8,171 nt of DNA from an uncultured Lentisphaeraceae bacterium (GTDB lineage Bacteria; Verrucomicrobiota; Kiritimatiellia; RFP12; DVOR01). Made by a program: the position numbers and the translations under genes. Below the pieces are notes generated by a model. That model had not been told where the DNA came from and ran no database searches. It saw only the letters and a list, made by a program, of their open reading frames with translations. Of this stretch, positions 1 through 6,705 are shown in pieces (the stretch's first letter is position 1; each line of letters starts with the position of its first letter). The stretch is taken from positions 1 through 8,171 of the forward strand of contig CAMGJH010000034.1 in the NCBI GenBank assembly GCA_946056345.1, written 5' to 3'.

Positions 1-21
1 CCGGGCCTACCTCGAGGTCAA

Positions 22-73
22 CCCGGGGCGGATAAAAATGTAAAGCGCCCCGGGGACAAAATGAACCCGGGGC
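22..73. repeat. Three mutually complementary CCCGGGG elements (alternative hairpins)
   Basis: CCCGGGG occurs at 22-28, 49-55 and 66-72. The first element with its flank, CCCGGGGCG (22-30), is the exact reverse complement of CGCCCCGGG at 46-54, giving a 9-bp stem with a 15-base A-rich loop. The middle element GCCCCGGG (47-54) can instead pair with CCCGGGGC (66-73), giving an 8-bp stem with an 11-base loop. The two stems exclude each other. No U-tract follows, so a standard terminator is not supported. Its role is unknown: it could be a transcript end for a gene to the left, a protein site, or a REP-like element. Confidence 0.6.
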
Positions 74-248
74 AGAGGCGGCGGCGCAGAGCGCCGTCTG
101 CAAAACCTTCAGGCTGCGCACTGGGCCTGGCGAAGCCGGCCACTGCAAAACGCTTAATGGCGCCTCCTAACCTCTCACTCGGGGCTGTTTATCGAAGGCC
201 TAAGCCCTCGCCGCCCCTCCCCCACCCCGCCCGTCGCGAGACGCGCCC

Positions 249-276
249 TGTCCACTGTCCACTGACCACTGTCGAC
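249..276. repeat. Heptamer tandem repeat, four copies (TGTCCAC-type)
   Basis: Four adjacent 7-base units are visible: TGTCCAC, TGTCCAC, TGACCAC and TGTCGAC. The third and fourth each differ from the first by one base. The repeat lies in noncoding DNA about 50 bases upstream of the nagA -35 box. Short intergenic heptamer arrays are known in some bacteria, for example the STRR elements of filamentous cyanobacteria. Whether this one is dispersed in its genome cannot be told from the window. Confidence 0.7.
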
Positions 277-302
277 TGCGAGGCAGCGAGCGCACAAGGG
301 GC

Positions 303-331
303 TTGCTGTTTGCGCCGGAAAGGTCTATACT
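303..331 (+). promoter_or_regulatory. Probable sigma-70-type promoter of nagA
   Basis: TTGCTG at 303-308 (matching the first three bases of TTGACA) and TATACT at 326-331 (five of six bases of TATAAT) are separated by 17 bases, the optimal spacing. Transcription would start near 338, giving a leader of about 26 bases before the nagA ATG at 364. This promoter lies inside the longest open frame for nagA, which argues against any start codon upstream of it. Confidence 0.65.
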
Positions 332-350
332 ATGGGCAGTCATCACAGAA

Positions 351-356
351 AAGGAG
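351..356 (+). promoter_or_regulatory. Ribosome binding site fixing the nagA start
   Basis: AAGGAG sits 7 bases before the ATG at 364, an ideal Shine-Dalgarno sequence and spacing. Together with the promoter at 303-331 it selects the ATG at 364 over the in-frame ATG at 61. Confidence 0.85.
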
Positions 357-363
357 TGCCATT

Positions 364-1527
364 ATGGCTAAAGGTCTCATTAAGAATGCGTATATTGTCA
401 GCCCCGGGTACGAGTTCGACGGCGGGGCCATCGTCATCGAGAATGGCAAGATTGCCAAAGTGTTGCAGCCGGGCACGCCGCTTCCGACGGATGCCGATTG
501 GGTCTATGATGCCGAGGGCAACCTGGTGATGCCTGGCTTCATTGATGTGCATACCCACGGCGCGGTGGGCGTGGACGTCTGCGATGCCGACGATCCGACC
601 GCGATTGAGAAGATTGCGAAGGCGAAGTTGGAAGAGGGCTGCACCGCGTGGTGCCCGACCACGCTCACCCTGCCGCCCGAGCAGCTGGAGGCTTCGCTCA
701 AGCACGTGGCCGAGTATCGCAAGAACGAGAAGTACTCGAAGGTTCTGGGCGTGCACTTGGAGGGGCCCTTCGTCAACCCGGCTTGCTGCGGTGCGCAGAA
801 TCCTGCCTATCTCCGTAAGCCCGACATCGAAGAGGTCAAGCGCTTGCACGCCATCACCCCGGTCTGCCAGGTCTCCTACGCGCCTGAAGCGGAGGTGGGC
901 GACGGTGCGAAGTTCGCGCGCGACTGTCTGGAGATGGGCATTGTCCCCTCCGCCGGCCACACCAAGTGCTCCTACAAGGAGTTTAAGGCTATCTACGCTG
1001 CCGGTCTGCGCCACCTGACGCACTTCTGTAACCAGATGACCCCGCTCCACCACCGCGACATCGGCCTGGTCGGTGCCGGGCTGCTTCTCGACGACCTGCG
1101 CGCCGAGATGATTTGCGACAAGATCCACCTCTGCCCCGAGATGATTGAGCTCGCCTTCCAGACCAAGGACCCCGAGACCATCCTCTTGATTACCGACTCG
1201 ATGCGCGCCAGTCACATGCCCGACGGCCCCTCCAGCCTCGGCGGGTTGGAGGTGATCGTGAAGGACGGCGCGGCGCGTCTGGCCTCCAATGGCGCTCTGG
1301 CCGGCTCCATCCTGAAAATGAATGTGGCCCTCAAGAATGTCTGGGAGATCACGGGTATGCCCCTGAGCGTCCTGGTGAAGACCACCTCCTACAACCAGGC
1401 TCTCGAGCACGGCTTGGAGGACACCCTCGGCTGCATTGAGCCTGGCTACACCGCCGACATCACCGTCCTCGACGACGAATCTTTCGCCGTCAAGGCGGTC
1501 TTCATCGACGGCGAGAAGCGCCTGTAA
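364..1527 (+). CDS. nagA: N-acetylglucosamine-6-phosphate deacetylase
   Basis: This cytoplasmic amidohydrolase removes the acetyl group from GlcNAc-6-phosphate, giving glucosamine-6-phosphate and acetate, in amino-sugar use and peptidoglycan recycling. The 387-residue product is close to the family norm (E. coli NagA has 382). Motifs run in family order: the HxH metal motif in FIDVHTHG (His63, His65), the metal ligand Glu133 in HLEGPF, His199 in SAGHT, His220 in THFCNQM followed by PLHHRDIG, and the catalytic Asp278 in LITDSM. The C-terminal part returns to the small beta domain (GYTADITVLD). The start at 364 is chosen because a consensus ribosome binding site and promoter lie just upstream and the protein begins as the family does (KNAYIVSPG). 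It appears monocistronic: it has its own promoter and a strong hairpin follows. No nagB or sugar transporter is in view. Some NagA-like enzymes act on related sugars such as GalNAc-6-phosphate, and the substrate cannot be fixed from sequence alone. Confidence 0.93.
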   Translation: MAKGLIKNAYIVSPGYEFDGGAIVIENGKIAKVLQPGTPLPTDADWVYDAEGNLVMPGFIDVHTHGAVGVDVCDADDPTAIEKIAKAKLEEGCTAWCPTTLTLPPEQLEASLKHVAEYRKNEKYSKVLGVHLEGPFVNPACCGAQNPAYLRKPDIEEVKRLHAITPVCQVSYAPEAEVGDGAKFARDCLEMGIVPSAGHTKCSYKEFKAIYAAGLRHLTHFCNQMTPLHHRDIGLVGAGLLLDDLRAEMICDKIHLCPEMIELAFQTKDPETILLITDSMRASHMPDGPSSLGGLEVIVKDGAARLASNGALAGSILKMNVALKNVWEITGMPLSVLVKTTSYNQALEHGLEDTLGCIEPGYTADITVLDDESFAVKAVFIDGEKRL

Positions 1528-1551
1528 GCCACTTGCTGGGCGTAAGGCATA

Positions 1552-1583
1552 CGAGGCGCGCGGTCCTACGGCCGTGCGCCTCG
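1552..1583 (+). terminator. Hairpin after nagA, probable transcript end
   Basis: A 12-bp stem is formed by 1552-1563 (CGAGGCGCGCGG) and 1572-1583 (CCGTGCGCCTCG) with a single G-T wobble and an 8-base loop. It lies 24 bases after the nagA stop and upstream of the dnaB promoter, where a terminator is expected. Only CCTTTGG follows, so the U-tract is weak; termination could be inefficient or need Rho. AAGG at 1544-1547 could pair with CCTT at 1584-1587 to lengthen the base of the stem across a small bulge. Confidence 0.55.
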
Positions 1584-1665
1584 CCTTTGGTGGCACAGTG
1601 CACGCGCGCCGAAGGCGTGGCGAATAGCACGCGGCATTGAGGTGTGCGCACGGCGGCGGGGGATG

Positions 1666-1674
1666 TGCTATAAT
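1666..1674 (+). promoter_or_regulatory. Extended -10 promoter of dnaB and the downstream operon
   Basis: TGCTATAAT combines a perfect -10 hexamer TATAAT (1669-1674) with the upstream TG of extended -10 promoters. At the ideal 17-base distance the -35 region (GCGCAC, 1646-1651) is poor, as is usual for extended -10 promoters. TTGAGG at 1637-1642 resembles a -35 box but is 26 bases away, too far. Transcription would begin near 1681, about 25 bases before the dnaB ATG. With the short gaps downstream, this may be the main promoter for dnaB-bamA-skp-hisI-glycosyltransferase. Confidence 0.65.
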
Positions 1675-1693
1675 GCGGCTCCATTTTGTTTTT

Positions 1694-1697
1694 GGAG
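1694..1697 (+). promoter_or_regulatory. Ribosome binding site fixing the dnaB start
   Basis: GGAG lies 8 bases before the ATG at 1706. The open frame continues upstream to a TTG at 1637, but that codon precedes the -10 promoter element and so would not be in the transcript. Confidence 0.75.
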
Positions 1698-1705
1698 CAG
1701 GTGTT

Positions 1706-3217
1706 ATGGCAGCGGGAAAGCGGAAGGCAAAACAACCCGAGGCAGCGAGCGGTGCAGATCGCGCGCTAGAGGTGCCTTTGGCGCGGCGGGTGCCGCAGTC
1801 GATTGAGGCGGAGCGGGCGCTCTTGGGGGCGATTCTGATTGATAGCGCGCGCGTGTTGGAGTTGTGCGCGGCCAAACGGGTGGTGCCGGAGGCCTTTGTC
1901 GAGCCGGCGCATCGGTGTATCTACACGGCGATGATGCATCTCTCTTCGCGCGGGATGCCGGTGGACGCGGTGACGCTGGGGGAGTGTCTACGGGGGATGC
2001 AGGAGGAGGCGGCGAGCGCGGTGGGGCTGGAGATGCTCTCGGAGTTGGTGATTTCAACGCCGACGAGCGCGCACGCGGGATATTATATCGGCGTGGTGAT
2101 GGAGCAGTATCTGCGCCGGCAGATTTTGGGCGCGGTGCGGGAGATTGAGGAGCGGGTCTACGATCCGGCGCAGGGGGCGGACTATGTGCTGGGCGAGGCC
2201 GAGCAGGCGATTTTGGCTATCGGCGAGGGGCGGACGCAGCAGGGCTCGACGGTGGATTGGAAGACCTCGGTGGGCGAAACGTTGGCGATGCTGACGCGGC
2301 AGTTGGATTCGCCGGGGCAGCTTTCAGGGCTCTCGACGGGCTTTAAGGCGCTCGACGAGAAGACGCGCGGGATGCATAAAGGGGCGATGATTGTGCTAGC
2401 GGCGCGTCCGGCGATGGGCAAGACCTCGCTGGCGATGAACGTGGCCGAATGTGTGGCGCGCGGGCTGGACATTATGGGCCGTCCGATTAAGAGCGCCGAT
2501 GGGCTGCGCCATAAGCATACGGTGTTGGTCTTTTCGCTGGAAATGCCGCAGGTGCAGTTGACCACCCGTATGCTCTGCGGGATGGCGGAGGTATCGGCGC
2601 GCGAGGTGGAGCGCGGGCAGTTCGTGAAGAAGGAGGTGGTGCTGCCGCGCCTCAATGCGGCGGCACGCGAGTTGGCCGATACGCCGATTCTTTGCGATGA
2701 CCAGGGCGGGCTGGATGTGTTGGAACTGCGGGCGCGGGCGCGGCATACCCACAAGAAGACCCCGCTCGACCTGATTGTGATTGACTACCTGCAGTTGCTG
2801 GGCTACCGCGAATACGCCGCGCAGGGGCAGCAGGTGATGGTCTCGAAGATCTCCGGCGAGATTAAGGCGATGGCCAAGGAGCTGAATGTGCCGGTGCTCG
2901 TGCTCTCGCAGCTCTCGCGCAATAGCGAGAACCGCAATGGCGACGAGAGGCCGAGGAACTCGGACTTGCGCGACTCGGGCGCCATCGAGCAGGACGCGGA
3001 TATGATTTGGCTCCTGCGCCGCCCGAGCTATATGGGTTCGCGCGTGCCAGAGCACGACGACCGGCTGCTGGCGATTGTCGACGTCTCGAAGAACCGTAAT
3101 GGTGCCACCGGCGAAGTGCGGTTGAACTTCGATGGCAGCATCACGCGCTTCAAGGACCGTACCGAGACGAACCCTGAGATGATGGGCGGGGATATGGAGC
3201 CGGTGGATACGCCCTAA
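1706..3217 (+). CDS. dnaB: Replicative DNA helicase DnaB
   Basis: This is the hexameric ATP-driven helicase that unwinds DNA at the replication fork and recruits primase. The product has 503 residues (E. coli DnaB has 471). An N-terminal DnaB_N-type helical domain covers about 25-130, beginning RRVPQSIEAERALLG. A RecA-like motor domain covers about 205-485. Its Walker A is ARPAMGKTS (233-241, Lys239), the catalytic-glutamate segment is FSLEM (Glu279), and Walker B is LIVIDYLQLL (Asp360). Further family blocks are SQLSRNSENR, SDLRDSGAIEQDADMIW and SKNRNGATGEVRLNFD. A stretch at about 254-270, between Walker A and FSLEM, is longer than in E. coli DnaB. No intein is seen. The ATG at 1706 is supported by its ribosome binding site and promoter. 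It is the first gene of an apparent operon, 26 bases before bamA. Its codons end in G far more often than those of the later genes. Identification is secure. Confidence 0.97.
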   Translation: MAAGKRKAKQPEAASGADRALEVPLARRVPQSIEAERALLGAILIDSARVLELCAAKRVVPEAFVEPAHRCIYTAMMHLSSRGMPVDAVTLGECLRGMQEEAASAVGLEMLSELVISTPTSAHAGYYIGVVMEQYLRRQILGAVREIEERVYDPAQGADYVLGEAEQAILAIGEGRTQQGSTVDWKTSVGETLAMLTRQLDSPGQLSGLSTGFKALDEKTRGMHKGAMIVLAARPAMGKTSLAMNVAECVARGLDIMGRPIKSADGLRHKHTVLVFSLEMPQVQLTTRMLCGMAEVSAREVERGQFVKKEVVLPRLNAAARELADTPILCDDQGGLDVLELRARARHTHKKTPLDLIVIDYLQLLGYREYAAQGQQVMVSKISGEIKAMAKELNVPVLVLSQLSRNSENRNGDERPRNSDLRDSGAIEQDADMIWLLRRPSYMGSRVPEHDDRLLAIVDVSKNRNGATGEVRLNFDGSITRFKDRTETNPEMMGGDMEPVDTP

Positions 3218-3243
3218 GACTTTGGAAAAGAGAAGGACAGCGA

Positions 3244-5619
3244 ATGAAACGCATAGCTTCGTTTTTGGCCGTGGCCCTGCTGACGGGGGCGTTGTGGGCC
3301 GAGCGCGTCACCGTGCAGGATGTGCAGGTGCGCGCGAATGACAACTTCGGGGTGGATCCCTCGGCCGATGTGCGCCAGATTTGCTCCATCAAGCCCGGGT
3401 GGACCGCCGAACAGGCCGACATCCAAGCGGCGATGAGCGCGGATGTGAAGGCGCTCTTGGCCAACCCGCTCTATGCGCGCGTGGATGTGGCAATCGGCCA
3501 GGATGAACAGGGCGGCTGGGTGATTATCTACACCGTCGAACGCCGACCGCTCTTGGCCGAGGACCCGGTCATCGAGGGGCTCGATGGCGCCATTCGTCTG
3601 GGCAAGGCCGAGGAAGCCGTCAAGCTGACCTGGCACGACCGCATCGACGAATCGATTGCTGCGGCCGCCGCCGGGCGTTTGCGCGACAAGTTGGCCACCG
3701 AGGGTTTCGTCGATGCCAAGGTGACCTTCGACCTGCGCTACGCCGACAAGCCCGGCTACGCCTTCCTCACCCTCTATGTCGAGCCCGGCACCGAGCGCAA
3801 GATCCGCGACTACGCCTTCGAGGGCAATACGGCCTTCGACCACGACACCCTCGCCACCTCTTTCGGCTGGCTCCCCTTCTGGAACCCCCTCAGCTGGTTC
3901 CTAGATATGCCCCTGACCGATGAGAAGCTCGATGACGCCCGCGCCGCCGTCCTGGGTGTCTACACCGACGCTGGTTATCTGGATGCCGAAGTGGCCACCC
4001 CCGACCTGCGCCAAATCCCCGGCAAGGCCCCCGGGCGCGTGGACGCAGTCTTCCAGGTCACCGAGGGCGAGCTTTACTCAGTGGGCACCGTGAAGGTCGA
4101 GGGTGCAACCATCTACCCCACTGCCGCGTTGGAGGCCGCCGCCGAGCAGGTGCTCATCGAGCGCGGCCGGACGGCCACCGCCGCCACGCGCGCGGCCTTG
4201 CGCGAAGCCGTCGAACTCTACTACGGCTCGCGCGGGTATGTCGACACCTACGCGGTGCCCACCGTGGTGCCGCGCATCGATGAGCCGGTCATCGACATCA
4301 CCTACAAGCTCACCGAAGGCGTGCAGGTCAACATCCGCAATATTGAAATCCGCGGCAATGCCGTCACCCAAGACAAGGTCATCCGCCGCGAGTTGGTGAC
4401 CCAGCCGGGCGAAGGCTACGACCAGCGCTTGGTCAACCTCTCACAGACGCGCATCCGCAACCTGGGCTACTTTGCCGAGGAGAGCGGCGTGACCGCCTAC
4501 ACCGTCAAGACCCCCAACGAGCACGAGCGCGACCTGGTCTTCGAGGTGCGCGAGGTGCCGACGATGGAGACGATGGTGGGCGTGAGCGTGAGCACGGTCG
4601 ACAGCGTCTTCCTCCACGCGGGCGTTTCGCAGCCGAACTTTGACCTCTTCAACCCCGGCAACGGCTTCCGCGGCGGCGGCCAACGCGCCAGCGCCCGCGC
4701 CGAAATCGGCTCGCGCCGCCAAACCATCGACCTGAGCTGGACCCAGCCCTGGCTCTTCGATATGCCTCTCTCCTTCACCGTCAACCCCTACCGCAAGATG
4801 CGTTGGTTCGACGAGTATGACGAGATCCGCATGGGCGCGGCCTTCACCCTCTCCTGGAAGCCCCAGCCCATCCCCTCGCCCTTCGGCGATATCCAGCTCG
4901 ACCGTATCGGCGTGCGCTACACCCTCGAGCAAGTCTCCTATGACGATGAGGAGAGCGGCACCTGGTACACCGCCAACGGCGACAAGCCCTTCCGCTTCAC
5001 CGACCTCGATGACGGCATCAACAGCAAGTTCCGCTTCTTCTGGAACGAAGAGCACCGCAACCGGCCCCTCTTCCCCACCGATGGTTGGAACAGCCAAGTC
5101 TACGTCGATCTCGGTGCGGGTGGGGACGCGAAGGACTACGGCTTCGGCTTCGTCTTCAACAAGTACACCCCCTTGTGGTGGGACCACGTGCTCCAGGCGC
5201 GCCTGCGCTTCGACACGGTGGAAGCCTACAGCGGCGAGGTGCCCTTCTTCGACCGCTACTTCATCGGCGGCTTGCGCACTATCCGTGGCTTCGAGTTCCG
5301 CGATGGCGGCCCGAAGGCCTACCAGCATCCCGGCCGGCGCGGCGACCACGTCTCCATCGGCGGTCAGGCCCTCTGGTGCGCCACCTTGGAGTACAACATC
5401 CCCATCAACAGCGTGCTCCGCTTCGCCGTCTTCTCCGACATCGGCTCGGTTGGCGAGGACTTCTGCGACCTGGGCAGCGACCTGCTCTGGTCGGTCGGCT
5501 GCGGTCTGCGCCTCGACCTGGTCAAGTTCCCGATTCGCCTCGATGTGGCCAAGCCCATCACCAACGATGATGACACCGAGGAAGAGGTCTTCTCCTTCTC
5601 CTTGGGCTACACGGATTGA
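3244..5619 (+). CDS. bamA: Outer membrane protein assembly factor BamA (Omp85/D15)
   Basis: BamA is the essential outer-membrane insertase that folds beta-barrel proteins into the membrane. The 791-residue product starts with a Sec signal peptide (MKRIASFLAVALLTGALWA, probable cleavage after residue 19). Five POTRA domains follow at about 20-100, 103-180, 183-272, 277-358 and 360-440. POTRA3 contains an aromatic/proline-rich loop at 207-219, where E. coli BamA has PWWN. The 16-strand barrel spans about 445-791 and includes the conserved loop-6 motif IRGF (680-683). The length is near E. coli BamA (810). The final strand ends FSFSLGYTD, with Asp rather than the usual terminal aromatic residue. 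AGAAGGA lies 6 bases before the ATG. Downstream skp is the classical partner. TamA is a less likely alternative because it has only three POTRA domains. Identification is secure. Confidence 0.95.
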   Translation: MKRIASFLAVALLTGALWAERVTVQDVQVRANDNFGVDPSADVRQICSIKPGWTAEQADIQAAMSADVKALLANPLYARVDVAIGQDEQGGWVIIYTVERRPLLAEDPVIEGLDGAIRLGKAEEAVKLTWHDRIDESIAAAAAGRLRDKLATEGFVDAKVTFDLRYADKPGYAFLTLYVEPGTERKIRDYAFEGNTAFDHDTLATSFGWLPFWNPLSWFLDMPLTDEKLDDARAAVLGVYTDAGYLDAEVATPDLRQIPGKAPGRVDAVFQVTEGELYSVGTVKVEGATIYPTAALEAAAEQVLIERGRTATAATRAALREAVELYYGSRGYVDTYAVPTVVPRIDEPVIDITYKLTEGVQVNIRNIEIRGNAVTQDKVIRRELVTQPGEGYDQRLVNLSQTRIRNLGYFAEESGVTAYTVKTPNEHERDLVFEVREVPTMETMVGVSVSTVDSVFLHAGVSQPNFDLFNPGNGFRGGGQRASARAEIGSRRQTIDLSWTQPWLFDMPLSFTVNPYRKMRWFDEYDEIRMGAAFTLSWKPQPIPSPFGDIQLDRIGVRYTLEQVSYDDEESGTWYTANGDKPFRFTDLDDGINSKFRFFWNEEHRNRPLFPTDGWNSQVYVDLGAGGDAKDYGFGFVFNKYTPLWWDHVLQARLRFDTVEAYSGEVPFFDRYFIGGLRTIRGFEFRDGGPKAYQHPGRRGDHVSIGGQALWCATLEYNIPINSVLRFAVFSDIGSVGEDFCDLGSDLLWSVGCGLRLDLVKFPIRLDVAKPITNDDDTEEEVFSFSLGYTD

Positions 5620-5642
5620 TTTCCAACTCAGAAAGGAACCCT

Positions 5643-6254
5643 ATGAAAACCCTGCTTTGCACCTGTGCGCTTGGTTGCGCCCTGACCGCCGCAGCCGCCT
5701 CGGTCCCCTCCATCGTGGTGGTGGATATGGAGGCCATTATCGCCCATCATCCCAACACCCCCAGCGACAAGAAGCTGCTTGAGGACACGCTCGCCGAGTT
5801 CTCCCAGGAGCGCGATGCCCTGCGCGCGGCCATCAAGGCCAAGCAGGCCGACCTGGAAAAGCAGGTCCAGGAGGCCCAGAACCCGATGCTCGCCCCGGCT
5901 AAGGCCGACGAACTGCGCAAGGCCTGCGAAGCGAAGTTCCGCGAAATCCAGCGCGACACCGATGCCGCCGAGCAGAAGATGGCCGGCCGCTCCCGCGAAC
6001 TCTCCGACCTGGAGGACCGCCTGCTCAAGCGCACCACCAAGGAAATCCAGGCCCACATCGCCGCCTACTCCAAGGAAAAGGGCTTCCAGGTGGTGCTCTA
6101 TAAGAATATGGTCCCCTACGTCACCCCCGAGCGCGACATCACCGATCTCATCATCGTCCTCTGCGGCGGCAAACCCGAGCCGAAGGACACCTCCAAGGGT
6201 GCCGACGAGCTCAAGCCCGCCGCCACGCTCGAAGATTCCCTCCCCGCCAAGTAA
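5643..6254 (+). CDS. skp: Periplasmic chaperone of the OmpH/Skp family
   Basis: Skp binds unfolded outer-membrane proteins in the periplasm and delivers them to BamA. The 203-residue product has an N-terminal signal peptide (about 1-20, ending AAAAS), a short strand IVVVDMEAII (24-33), and a long charged, heptad-like helical region (about 40-150) as expected for the tentacles. It then returns to the core with FQVVLYKNMVPYVTPERDITDLII, the usual OmpH closing pattern. A Pro/Lys-rich tail of about 28 residues follows; E. coli Skp (161 residues) lacks it. The ATG at 5643 follows AAAGGAA (5632-5638) and is preferred to the TTG at 5616, which would overlap bamA. It lies 23 bases after bamA, the conserved bamA-skp order. 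The signal peptide has three cysteines, and ALGC at 9-12 is a poor lipobox, so a lipoprotein is possible but less likely. Family assignment is good; functional equivalence to E. coli Skp is inferred. Confidence 0.86.
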   Translation: MKTLLCTCALGCALTAAAASVPSIVVVDMEAIIAHHPNTPSDKKLLEDTLAEFSQERDALRAAIKAKQADLEKQVQEAQNPMLAPAKADELRKACEAKFREIQRDTDAAEQKMAGRSRELSDLEDRLLKRTTKEIQAHIAAYSKEKGFQVVLYKNMVPYVTPERDITDLIIVLCGGKPEPKDTSKGADELKPAATLEDSLPAK

Positions 6255-6276
6255 CCCCTACCCCAAGGAACCCCAC

Positions 6277-6705
6277 ATGTCCCACGAACTCGAAGAAGGC
6301 CTGACGCTGCAGCTCGACTTCACCAAGATTGCCAAGGTCGCTGCCAACATCAAGGAAGAGAAGGACAACGTCATCCCCGTGGCCGTCCAGCACGCCGACA
6401 CCAAGGAGGTCATTCTCGTGGCCTACACCAACCGCCTGGCGATGGAACTTACCTTCAAGACCCGCACCCTCACCCTCTGGTCCACCTCCCGCAACGTCCT
6501 CTGGGAGAAGGGCAAGACCTCCGGCGAGAGCTTCGAGGTCCTCGAAGCGCGCGTCAACTGCGAGCAGAACTCCCTGCTCTACATCGTCCGCCCGCGCCGC
6601 GGCAACATCTGCCACACCAAGAACAGCGCCGGCCACCCGCGCAACTGCTACTACCGCGCGGTCAACCTCGACGACGGCTCCACCCTCGTCAACCTTGACC
6701 CCTAA
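6277..6705 (+). CDS. hisI: HisI-like protein (phosphoribosyl-AMP cyclohydrolase family), divergent
   Basis: HisI opens the adenine ring of phosphoribosyl-AMP, the third step of histidine synthesis, using zinc and a second metal. The 142-residue product matches the family along its length: IPVAVQHADTKEVILVAYTNR (33-53), LWSTSRNVLWEKGKTSGE (67-84), CHT (112-114) and CYYR (124-127). The three cysteines expected for zinc binding are Cys95, Cys112 and Cys124. Three things are odd. The usual D-C-D-x-D metal motif reads N-C-E-Q-N (94-98). Eleven residues separate Cys112 from Cys124, where about six are usual. The common WSRSR reads WSTSR. AAGGAA lies 6 bases before the ATG. No other his gene is present, and no HisE domain is fused. 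It sits 22 bases after skp in an envelope operon. It may be a lineage-specific HisI or a relative with a changed substrate; the family is clear, the reaction less so. Confidence 0.8.
   Translation: MSHELEEGLTLQLDFTKIAKVAANIKEEKDNVIPVAVQHADTKEVILVAYTNRLAMELTFKTRTLTLWSTSRNVLWEKGKTSGESFEVLEARVNCEQNSLLYIVRPRRGNICHTKNSAGHPRNCYYRAVNLDDGSTLVNLDP

Larger units (their letters stand above)
1..300. other. Intergenic region without a convincing gene
   Basis: I see no supportable coding sequence here on either strand. The nagA frame happens to stay open back to position 61, but the translation is rich in Arg, Pro and Ala with no recognisable domain, and the nagA promoter and ribosome binding site lie downstream of it. 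The stretch holds several G+C-rich inverted repeats: the CCCGGGG cluster at 22-73, a short bulged hairpin at 124-141 (GGCC-T-GGC, loop GAA, GCC-GGCC), and a heptamer repeat at 249-276. There is no T-run typical of an intrinsic terminator after any of these. The left edge could contain the downstream flank of a gene outside the window. Confidence 0.6.

Noticed and set aside
61..363. In-frame N-terminal extension of nagA by 101 residues
   Set aside because: The extension is low-complexity Arg/Pro/Ala sequence unrelated to the family, covers the heptamer repeat and the promoter, and bypasses a perfect ribosome binding site before the ATG at 364.
1644..1651. GTGCGCAC palindrome before the dnaB promoter as an operator
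   Set aside because: It is only eight bases, in GC-rich DNA where such palindromes are common, and matches no regulator site I recognise.
1637..1705. TTG start 23 codons upstream of the dnaB ATG
   Set aside because: It lies before the extended -10 element, has no ribosome binding site, and adds residues not typical of DnaB.
343..1875. 510-codon open frame on the minus strand opposite nagA
   Set aside because: It is the antisense shadow of a well-conserved nagA in GC-rich DNA, with no recognisable domain and no separate start signals.
4441..5349. 302-codon minus-strand open frame within bamA, and the 321-codon + frame at 4817-5782
   Set aside because: Both are out-of-frame shadows of bamA: their compositions are skewed (Glu/Val/Ala and Ser/Pro/Thr respectively) and neither has a domain.
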